Shown: positions 1-7,256 of the stretch, in pieces | Layout of the letters: each line of letters opens with the position of its first letter | How positions within the stretch are numbered: position 1 is the first letter of the stretch | Source of the DNA: Aridibaculum aurantiacum | GTDB taxonomy: Bacteria; Bacteroidota; Bacteroidia; Chitinophagales; Chitinophagaceae | Length of the DNA: 64,000 nucleotides | Direction: 5' to 3' | Assembly: GCF_017355875.1 (NCBI RefSeq) | Contig: NZ_JAFEWC010000001.1 | Coordinates: 1,550,001 to 1,614,000, forward strand | Notes under the pieces: model-generated | Told to the model about the DNA's origin: nothing | What the model saw: only the letters and a program-made list of their open reading frames with translations | The model's database searches: none | Position numbers and translations under genes: made by a program

Positions 1-21
1 ACTAATCTGGCTATAACGGAA

Positions 22-615
22 ATGCAACTTAAACTACTATATTGTATGAATGGAACCTTTACACTCACCCAAAACCAACTGCTTGAGAGTTGTATTTCAG
101 GAAATCGTAAAAGCCAAAAAGAGCTTTACGATCAATACGCTCCTAAGATGTTTGCTGTTTGTCTTCGCTACGCGAAAAACCAAATGGATGCCGAAGACAT
201 CCTTCAAGATGGTTTCGTAAAACTTTTTAACAACCTGCACCGTTTTCGTGGTGAAGGCTCTTTTGACGGATGGGTTAGAAGAATTTTTGTGAACACCGCT
301 ATTGAGCACATTCGCCGTAAGAACTTAAATACTACTGTAAGTGAAGGATTAGAAAACACAGTAGTTGATAAGCATAAGAACGCTCTTGATAATCTTTACG
401 AAAAAGATATCCTGAAAACAGCAAGGACTTTAAGCGATGGCTACCGTACCGTATTCAATCTTTATGCAGTGGAGGGGTTCTCTCATAAAGAAATAGCGGC
501 TCAATTAGGTATCACAGAAAGTACCAGTAAATCACAGTTTTCAAGGGCTAAAGCTATCCTGCGCAATATGCTGCAGAACACGCATAGAAAACCTTTACAG
601 GTAGCTGCGAGCTAA
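22..615 (+). CDS. ECF-type RNA polymerase sigma factor
   Basis: Sigma-70 family factor of the extracytoplasmic-function type, expected to direct RNA polymerase to a small regulon. Region 2 is visible in roughly residues 35-105 (LYDQYAPKMF, DAEDILQDGF, FDGWVRRIFVN) and region 4 in about 135-185 (VFNLYAVEGFSHKEIAAQLG, then a helix-turn-helix ending SQFSRAKAILR). The length of 197 aa is normal. A second in-frame ATG at 46 (MNGTFTL) is an equally good start because the upstream region is cut by the window edge. No anti-sigma factor follows: a terminator lies directly downstream and the next gene is a sensor kinase. Family is clear; the regulon is unknown. Confidence 0.93.
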   Translation: MQLKLLYCMNGTFTLTQNQLLESCISGNRKSQKELYDQYAPKMFAVCLRYAKNQMDAEDILQDGFVKLFNNLHRFRGEGSFDGWVRRIFVNTAIEHIRRKNLNTTVSEGLENTVVDKHKNALDNLYEKDILKTARTLSDGYRTVFNLYAVEGFSHKEIAAQLGITESTSKSQFSRAKAILRNMLQNTHRKPLQVAAS

Positions 616-640
616 TCTTACTGATAATAATAATTTGTTG

Positions 641-669
641 AAATGGCTTCCCTAGAGGAAGCCATTTTT
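641..669 (+). terminator. Rho-independent terminator after the sigma factor
   Basis: Stem TGGCTTCC / GGAAGCCA with a 5-nt loop, flanked by AAA and TTTTT, 26 nt after the sigma factor stop. It separates the sigma gene from the signalling operon. Confidence 0.85.
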
Positions 670-740
670 GCATATGTAGAAGTTCTTAAAAATTACTGGA
701 GCAGAGGGTTGTACTTTTATATTCAGTAGAAGATATATTC

Positions 741-3700
741 ATGAGATTAGATAGTTTTTCTTTAGGTAGAAGTTTGAAAGCTGGATTTGCATTAGCGATC
801 ATATTGGTGTTAGGAGTAGGTGTCATTTCTCTGCTAACATTCAGGCACCAGGAACAACAGGCACAACTGGTGAATCATAAGTACGACATAGTAAACCAGG
901 CCGCTTATATACAAACGCTTCTAATTGATATGGAAACCGGTAGAAGAGGTTTTAGAAGTACAAATGACCGCAAGTTTCTTCAGTCATATTTTCAAGGCAT
1001 ACAAAATATAGATCCCGCTTTTGATACATTGAAGATTTTGGCCTCAGCTGACCAGGCTTTACTTGCAAGGGTAAAAGGTTTAAAACAAGAGGTGGATACA
1101 CTCTTGAACTTCTGGGCTTCATTAAGTGGAGATGCCAGTAAGTATACGAAAGAAGACATTGTACAAACAATGAACCGGGAGAAGATATTGATGGATGATG
1201 TACGTGCTGCTGTTTCTACCATTTTGCGTGAGCAAAAACAAGAACTTGAATACCACGAAAAGCTTTCCCATAAAAGGATTGATCGATCAACAGCAACTTT
1301 GATCGTTTGTATCTTCCTTATTCTTCTCATTGTTGTTTCCCTGATCTTTAAGATCGTTCACGAGTTTAGAACAAGGCGAAAGGCAGAGGCGCAAACGCAA
1401 AAAAACAACGAAGACCTGTTGATCGTAAACCAGGAGATTGCCAACCAGAACTGGTTACTTGCAGGGGTAGCAGAAGTGAATAATTCATTACATGGCACCA
1501 ATAGTTTAAAAGAACTTTCTGAGTCTATACTTAATGCTTTACAGTCGTACCTGCAGGTTGATTCAGGTGCTATCTATGTTTATAATGCAGACGACCATCA
1601 ATTAACACTTACAGCAGCGTATGCATTACCAGCCGGGGCAAAAGAAAGCTATGCTTTGCATGAGGGATTAGTGGGGCAAGCTGCTGCAGCCGATGTGCCT
1701 TTGATCATTAAAGATGCCTCAGAACTACAGTTGGTGGTTGAAGCAGGTACTTTAAAAGTCACTCCATCAGTCGCAGCTTTTGTACCTGTTATCTTAGACG
1801 GAGAAACTAAAGCTATAGTTGAGCTTTGTTGGTTTAATCACGTTTCCAAGAACGAATACAAGCTGCTGGATGTGGTGAAGAAGAATATAGCCGTAGCTAT
1901 AGATTCTTCGCAAGCCCGCGATCATGTACTTAAGTTGCTTGAGCAGGTACAAAAGCAAAAGAAAGAACTCGAACACCAGCAAGAAGAACTGCGACAAATA
2001 AATGAAGAGCTAAATCAGCAGGCAGAAGTACTGCAGGCATCTGAAGAGGAACTGCGTGTGCAGGAAGAAGAACTACGACAAATAAATGCTGAACTGGAAG
2101 CAAAGAATCATGCAGTTGAAACAGCGCGGCAATCGCTTGCAGTGAAGGCCAAAGAGCTGGAAAGCATCAGCAGGTACAAAACGGACTTCCTTGCGAATAT
2201 GTCGCATGAGTTACGAACACCATTGAACAGCATACTGATACTGGCAAAATTGTTAGCTGAAAATGCAGCAAATAATCTTACTGAAAAACAAGTTTCGCAT
2301 GCTAAGATCATCCATAAATCAGGTAGCGATCTGCTACAACTCATTAATGATATTTTAGATCTTTCTAAAATAGAATCAGGTAAAATGGAACTGGTTTATG
2401 AACCAGTTAATGTAAGTACTATCACCACTAATATGCAACAGCTCTTCCATGTGGTGGCAGAGGAAAAGCAGATGAAATTTGAAATCAAAGCTGATCCATC
2501 TGTTCCAGTACAGATAACAACAGATAAGCAGAAGGTAGAGCAAATATTGATCAACCTTTTATCCAATGCTTTCAAATTCACACCTGCAAAAGGAACTGTT
2601 TCTTTACATACTACTACAGGTAAAATTGGTGATAAGCCAGCTATAAAATTTATTGTCAGCGATACTGGTATAGGTATTCCTGCACCCAAACAACAATTGA
2701 TCTTCCAGGCATTTCAACAAGCAGATTCTTCTACCAGTAGAAAGTTTGGTGGTACCGGGCTTGGTCTGTCTATCATAAGCAGGCTGGTAGAACTTTTGGG
2801 TGGTACAATAGAATTGAAGAGTGCCGAAAATGAGGGAAGTACATTTACTGTTACAATACCAGTAACTGGTAAAGCAGAAACAGCCCAATCATCCACTTCT
2901 ATTGCTAAACCACAACTGCCTGCAGCTATACCAGAGCAAAAGCAAGTAGCAGACGATAGGGCGCACCTAATGGAGGGAGATAAGCGTATGCTTATTATAG
3001 AAGATGATGCTTCATTGGCAAGGATGATATTTGAATATGCACATGCCAATAATTATAAAGCAATAGTGGCCATGCAGGGTGATGAAGGTTTATACTATGC
3101 GAAAGTGTATCAGCCGGATGTGATCATTCTTGATATGAAATTGCCAGGTATGGATGGCGCAACCGTTCTGCGAATGCTTAAGAACGATCCTGACCTGCAT
3201 CACATCCCGGTGCATATAATCTCCTCGTTAGAAGATGGAAGAAATGCAACAGGTGCATTCTCATTTTTAAAGAAGCCTTTTAATACAGCAGATCTAGATA
3301 AGGCATTTGCAGATATAGGTAAATATCTATCTGAAGCTGTAAAACATGTACTGCTTATTTCTGCAGATGAAGCCAATCGTAAAGAGCTCGTTCAATTATT
3401 GCAATCGAAGAAACTGAAAGTTCAATGCGATATAGTGGCCACTATGCAGCAAGCAGCGGCTAAACTTTCTGCCACCAAGTATGATACTATCATAGCTGAT
3501 CTTTCGAACAATATCAAAGAAGGTATAAACCAACTAGACTGGCTACATAAACAGGTGCAACCACAGCAGGTGCCTATTATCGTTTATATAGATGAAGATA
3601 TTCAGCAGGCTAAGGAGCTCGAGCTGAAAAAACTAGCCGACGTTGTTGTTCGTAAATCGTTGTATAGCCAGAAGCGGTTGATTGATGAAATTGAATTGTT

Positions 3701-4145
3701 CTTGAATAAAGTAAACGAGACAGTAGTTCCAGCTAACAACCAGGAAGTAGTTCATGGTATTTCTGAAAACATACTTGCTGGTAAGAAGATCTTATTGGTA
3801 GATGATGATATGCGAAACGTATTTGCACTGAATGCCGCATTAGAACAGCACGATATGCAAGTGATGGTAGCAAATGATGGTAAAGAAGCTATCAGGTGTT
3901 TACAGGAAGATGCCAATATAGATCTTGTTCTAATGGATGTAATGATGCCTGAAATGGATGGTTATGAAGCTACAAGAATAATAAGGAACCAGTTGCACCT
4001 GAACGATCTTCCGATCATTGCTTTAACTGCAAAAGCAATGGCCGAGGATAAAGAAAAATGTATACAGGCAGGTGCATCCGATTATATAACCAAACCTGTA
4101 GATGTACAAAAGTTGATCTCACTCATGCGTGTATGGCTTGCATAA
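741..4145 (+). CDS. Hybrid histidine kinase: CHASE3-GAF-HisKA-HATPase with three receiver domains
   Basis: Membrane sensor kinase of 1134 aa. One transmembrane helix near residues 13-35, a CHASE3-type extracytoplasmic domain (METGRRGFRST, then a helical region) and a second helix near 186-209. A GAF domain follows at about 240-395, then a long Glu/Gln-rich coiled coil at about 395-480. HisKA carries the phospho-acceptor His489 in MSHELRTPLNS. The HATPase has N box NLLSNAFKF, SDTGIGIP and GTGLGLSI. Three receivers follow: REC1 (Asp798 in IILDMKLPG), a diverged REC2 (Asp920, with its first acidic pair weakened) and REC3 (Asp1066 in LMDVMMPEMDG). It is the first gene of a coupled operon with CheR, CheB and a REC-kinase. 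The signal sensed is unknown. The coiled coil could be a methylation target of the adjacent CheR, which is inference only. Confidence 0.93.
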   Translation: MRLDSFSLGRSLKAGFALAIILVLGVGVISLLTFRHQEQQAQLVNHKYDIVNQAAYIQTLLIDMETGRRGFRSTNDRKFLQSYFQGIQNIDPAFDTLKILASADQALLARVKGLKQEVDTLLNFWASLSGDASKYTKEDIVQTMNREKILMDDVRAAVSTILREQKQELEYHEKLSHKRIDRSTATLIVCIFLILLIVVSLIFKIVHEFRTRRKAEAQTQKNNEDLLIVNQEIANQNWLLAGVAEVNNSLHGTNSLKELSESILNALQSYLQVDSGAIYVYNADDHQLTLTAAYALPAGAKESYALHEGLVGQAAAADVPLIIKDASELQLVVEAGTLKVTPSVAAFVPVILDGETKAIVELCWFNHVSKNEYKLLDVVKKNIAVAIDSSQARDHVLKLLEQVQKQKKELEHQQEELRQINEELNQQAEVLQASEEELRVQEEELRQINAELEAKNHAVETARQSLAVKAKELESISRYKTDFLANMSHELRTPLNSILILAKLLAENAANNLTEKQVSHAKIIHKSGSDLLQLINDILDLSKIESGKMELVYEPVNVSTITTNMQQLFHVVAEEKQMKFEIKADPSVPVQITTDKQKVEQILINLLSNAFKFTPAKGTVSLHTTTGKIGDKPAIKFIVSDTGIGIPAPKQQLIFQAFQQADSSTSRKFGGTGLGLSIISRLVELLGGTIELKSAENEGSTFTVTIPVTGKAETAQSSTSIAKPQLPAAIPEQKQVADDRAHLMEGDKRMLIIEDDASLARMIFEYAHANNYKAIVAMQGDEGLYYAKVYQPDVIILDMKLPGMDGATVLRMLKNDPDLHHIPVHIISSLEDGRNATGAFSFLKKPFNTADLDKAFADIGKYLSEAVKHVLLISADEANRKELVQLLQSKKLKVQCDIVATMQQAAAKLSATKYDTIIADLSNNIKEGINQLDWLHKQVQPQQVPIIVYIDEDIQQAKELELKKLADVVVRKSLYSQKRLIDEIELFLNKVNETVVPANNQEVVHGISENILAGKKILLVDDDMRNVFALNAALEQHDMQVMVANDGKEAIRCLQEDANIDLVLMDVMMPEMDGYEATRIIRNQLHLNDLPIIALTAKAMAEDKEKCIQAGASDYITKPVDVQKLISLMRVWLA

Positions 4146-4146
4146 T

Positions 4147-4977
4147 ATGGACAAAGAAACCGTAGATATAACATTAAAGGATGTAGAGGATGTCCTCGAA
4201 CTATTGAATAGCGTGTATGGCTACGATTTCAGGAATTATGCAAGAGCATCTATGTACAGGCGTATCGTAAAGTTTATGAGCGATGTGGGCATTAGTCAGG
4301 TGTTCGATCTAAAGCACAGGCTTGTAAACGACCGCACATTCTTTGATTACCTGTTGCAGCGTATAACGGTGAATGTAACGGAGATGTTCAGGGATCCAAC
4401 CTTTTATCTTTCATTGCGACAAAACATTCTTCCTATGCTTGCTTCTTACCCGGTTATCAAAATATGGCACCCGGGTTGTTCTTCAGGCGAGGAGGTATAT
4501 TCAATGGCAATTTTACTTCACGAAGCTGGCTTGTTGCAGCGCAGCAGGATATATGCTACAGACATCAATCCACATAATATTCAAAAGGCTAAAGATGGAC
4601 TTGTGCCTGCCACCTACATAAAGGATTATACTTCCAATTATATTAAGTCGGGAGGTACTGCTGATTTTTCTTCTTATTATAAATCCGATAATGATCATGT
4701 AGTGTTCAATGCTGAACTGCGTAAACAGTTGATCTTTTCTCAGCACAACCTTGTAACAGATCATGTATTCAATGAATTTCAATTGGTGTGCTGCAGGAAT
4801 GTATTGATCTATTTCAATAAGGATCTGCAGAACAGGGTGCTCAATCTATTTTACGATAGCCTTTCCCCGTTGGGCTATCTTGCATTAGGCATCAAAGAGT
4901 CGGTTTTATTTTCTGATTTAAAAATGAAGTTTGCAAACGTAGACAGGTCCAACAAAATCTACCGGCGAATAATGTAA
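4147..4977 (+). CDS. cheR: CheR-type protein-glutamate methyltransferase
   Basis: S-adenosylmethionine-dependent methyltransferase of the CheR family, which methylates glutamates in chemoreceptor coiled coils. The all-alpha N-terminal domain is followed by the SAM-binding motif WHPGCSSGEEVYS and the downstream family motif VCCRNVLIYFN. I place the start at ATG 4147 (MDKETVD), one base after the kinase stop; an upstream GTG at 4129 would overlap the kinase by 17 bp. About 276 aa, normal for CheR. Its stop overlaps the cheB start in TAATG, which implies translational coupling. No MCP, CheA, CheW or flagellar gene is present in the window, so the substrate is probably not a classical chemoreceptor. 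Confidence 0.93.
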   Translation: MDKETVDITLKDVEDVLELLNSVYGYDFRNYARASMYRRIVKFMSDVGISQVFDLKHRLVNDRTFFDYLLQRITVNVTEMFRDPTFYLSLRQNILPMLASYPVIKIWHPGCSSGEEVYSMAILLHEAGLLQRSRIYATDINPHNIQKAKDGLVPATYIKDYTSNYIKSGGTADFSSYYKSDNDHVVFNAELRKQLIFSQHNLVTDHVFNEFQLVCCRNVLIYFNKDLQNRVLNLFYDSLSPLGYLALGIKESVLFSDLKMKFANVDRSNKIYRRIM

Positions 4978-5552
4978 TGGAAGTAGCAGATAAGATATTA
5001 TTGATTGGTGGATCCGCAGGAAGTTTACCTGTGCTCATTGATATATTGAAAGCTTTGCCATCGGAGTTCCAGGTGCCTGTTGTTTTGGTATTACATCGGC
5101 AACGAAATGTGGTAAGCGAAATGAAGCAGGTGCTTAGTTCTTTTCACCAGAAGGAGATACGTGAGCCGGATGATAAAGATCCGGTGGAAAAATGTTGCAT
5201 TTACCTGGCGCCGCAAAACTATCACCTGCTGATAGAAGATAATAAAACCTTCAGCCTTGATTATTCAGAGGTTGTTAGGTTTAGCAGGCCTGCGATAGAT
5301 GTAACCTTTGAGAGTGCTGCAATGATCTATAAAGCTGGTACGATAGCTGTACTGTTAAGTGGCGCGAATAACGATGGAACAGAAGGTTTACGATCTGTTA
5401 TAAGCAATGGAGGAGTTGCAATAGTACAAGATCCTTCAACTGCAGAATTCGCTGCTATGCCCCTGGCTGCTATTTCGGCTAATAAGCAGGCGATGGTAAT
5501 GACGCCTGAGCAGATCACTCATTATTTATTAAGTCTTAATAACCTCAAATGA
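4977..5552 (+). CDS. cheB: CheB-type protein-glutamate methylesterase, catalytic domain only
   Basis: Methylesterase/deamidase domain that would reverse CheR methylation. The expected catalytic triad is visible: Ser13 in IGGSAGS, His40 in LVLHRQR and Asp133 in LLSGANNDGTEG. At 191 aa it lacks the N-terminal receiver domain that regulates canonical CheB. Phosphorylation control must therefore be absent or supplied by a separate receiver protein such as the neighbouring REC-kinase (inference). The start overlaps the cheR stop by one base and the stop overlaps the next start in ATGA, so the short form is genuine and not a truncated gene. Confidence 0.92.
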   Translation: MEVADKILLIGGSAGSLPVLIDILKALPSEFQVPVVLVLHRQRNVVSEMKQVLSSFHQKEIREPDDKDPVEKCCIYLAPQNYHLLIEDNKTFSLDYSEVVRFSRPAIDVTFESAAMIYKAGTIAVLLSGANNDGTEGLRSVISNGGVAIVQDPSTAEFAAMPLAAISANKQAMVMTPEQITHYLLSLNNLK

Positions 5553-6658
5553 AAAATGTGAATACTGCCCCTAAAGAATTCACCATTTTACTGGTTGATG
5601 ATAAGCCGGAGAATATTGTTTCGTTAGAAGAGATTCTGGCTGCACCAAACCGCAATTTTCTTCATGCATACAATGGTAATGATGCACTAAAGCTTGCGCT
5701 GAAACATGAGCAGATAGGTTTGATCATGCTTGATGTGCAGATGCCAGGAATGGATGGATATGAAGTGGCGCGCATTCTTAAAACCAATGCGAAAACAAAA
5801 GAGAAAGCAGTAATATTTGTAACAGCCATCAATAAAGAAGAGCAATTCATTTTAAAAGGTTTTGAAGAAGGTGCAGTGGATTACCTGCAGAAACCTTTGG
5901 ATGTGAATGTTACCAAAGCAAAGGTGAACGTATTTGAGAAACTATATTTCTCACAGCAAGAGCTGAAGCTATCTCTCATTGAACTGGAAAAGGTAAATAA
6001 GCAACTGGAAAGATTTGTATCAGTTGCATCACACGATCTTAAATCTCCGTTGGCAAGTGTGGTTACCATCTTATCTATCCTAAAAAATCACCCGGTAGTA
6101 AACCAGCATAACGACCTGCAGGATAGCATTGATATGGTGTATATGTCTTCTACTCATTTAGCCACTATGATAGAAAGTATATTGCGCTATAGCCGGCAAA
6201 GCCTGAATGAACAAGAAATAGAAGAAGTAGATACTTACGAACTGGTGAACCAGGTTGTCTTTCTATTGTTCCCTCCAAAACACATTAGTATTACGGTTTC
6301 AGATAGCCTGCCCGTTTTTCGTACACGAAAACAAAAGCTCCAGCAGGTCATCCAAAATCTCATTTCAAATGCTATAAAATACAATGACAAACCTGCTGGT
6401 AAAATTGAAATAGGTGCAACTGAGAAAGAAGATTTTTACGAGTTCTATGTGCGCGATAATGGTCCCGGCATCAGGCAGGTAGATGAGAGCAGGATATTTA
6501 AACTATTTGAAGTGACAGAAAATAAAGCAGCATCTGAGAGTAGTACAGGAGTAGGATTGAACATCATCAAGCTGCTGGTAGAAGAGCAGGGCGGAAGAAT
6601 ATGGGTAGAGAGTGAGCCCGGTTCAGGCAGTACTTTTTTCTTTACATGGAGAAAGTAG
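5549..6658 (+). CDS. Receiver-histidine kinase hybrid (REC-HisKA-HATPase)
   Basis: Soluble two-component protein of 369 aa with its receiver first: acidic pocket LLVDDKPEN, phospho-acceptor Asp62 in MLDVQMPGMDG, and the conserved Lys in YLQKPLDV. A short coiled coil leads to HisKA (His162 in ASHDLKSPL) and HATPase (NLISNAIKYN, RDNGPGIR, GVGLNIIK). No membrane segment or output DNA-binding domain was seen. The start overlaps cheB by 4 bp (ATGA), making it the last gene of the four-gene operon. It probably receives phosphate from the upstream hybrid kinase and relays it on, but direction of flow cannot be read from sequence. It converges with the 2H phosphoesterase gene only 10 bp away. Confidence 0.92.
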   Translation: MKNVNTAPKEFTILLVDDKPENIVSLEEILAAPNRNFLHAYNGNDALKLALKHEQIGLIMLDVQMPGMDGYEVARILKTNAKTKEKAVIFVTAINKEEQFILKGFEEGAVDYLQKPLDVNVTKAKVNVFEKLYFSQQELKLSLIELEKVNKQLERFVSVASHDLKSPLASVVTILSILKNHPVVNQHNDLQDSIDMVYMSSTHLATMIESILRYSRQSLNEQEIEEVDTYELVNQVVFLLFPPKHISITVSDSLPVFRTRKQKLQQVIQNLISNAIKYNDKPAGKIEIGATEKEDFYEFYVRDNGPGIRQVDESRIFKLFEVTENKAASESSTGVGLNIIKLLVEEQGGRIWVESEPGSGSTFFFTWRK

Positions 6659-6667
6659 AAACAATTT

Positions 6668-7189
6668 TTATGCACGCTTCAGAGGAACATCTTCAAAGAC
6701 TTTATAACGCTCTTTTACTGACGGCTTATAAAATATTCTTATAAAACTGGCTTCAAAAACTATGGGTGTAGCCAGCATCTCATTTGCCAGTTGCTTCATC
6801 TCTTCCAATGCTTTTGGCGAGAAGCCAACATTCAATCTTCCCAGCGTCAGGTGTGCGTGAAACGGCTGATCCTTTTTTCCTGTGGCTTGTTCATAAGGTT
6901 CTATTGCAGGTACAAGTGACCTTTCCAATTGATATAGCTCTGTGCTTTCACTTTTAATGAACAACACTCTTTTTCCAAAGTTGCCGGTGCCGGTTAGGTG
7001 TACATCAAACGTAGGGAAGGCTTGTGCAACTTTATGTATTGCCTGTAGCCATTGATGCTGGTCTGTCAGCAATACGGGTGGTCGCAGCGTTATATGTGGT
7101 TCCGTGCGATTATCTCCATACTGCTGTTGAATGCGTAGTATAGCCTGCGAAATCTCCGGTGGTAGTACTATAGCTAAAAAGAATTGCAT
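6668..7189 (-). CDS. 2'-5' RNA ligase family / 2H phosphoesterase
   Basis: Two-histidine phosphoesterase of the 2'-5' RNA ligase (ThpR-like) family; members act on 2',3'-cyclic phosphates or 2'-5' linkages in RNA. Both HxT signature motifs are present: His32-Ile-Thr34 in TEPHITLRPP and His113-Leu-Thr115 in FHAHLTLGRL. At 173 aa it has the family's usual size. It is transcribed divergently from the DNA ligase D gene, with about 67 bp between the two starts, so the two could share a regulatory region. The true substrate in bacteria is usually unknown, so the call is to the family only. Confidence 0.88.
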   Translation of the reverse strand: MQFFLAIVLPPEISQAILRIQQQYGDNRTEPHITLRPPVLLTDQHQWLQAIHKVAQAFPTFDVHLTGTGNFGKRVLFIKSESTELYQLERSLVPAIEPYEQATGKKDQPFHAHLTLGRLNVGFSPKALEEMKQLANEMLATPIVFEASFIRIFYKPSVKERYKVFEDVPLKRA

Positions 7190-7256
7190 GTTGCAGATCT
7201 TTAAAATAATTGTACCCTAATGCAGTGGCATAGTTTTGCCACTTCTGCATGTAATT

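Noticed and set aside
4977-5552. CheB lacking its receiver suspected as a broken gene
   Set aside because: Both ends overlap neighbours in TAATG and ATGA junctions and the catalytic triad is intact, so the short form is natural.
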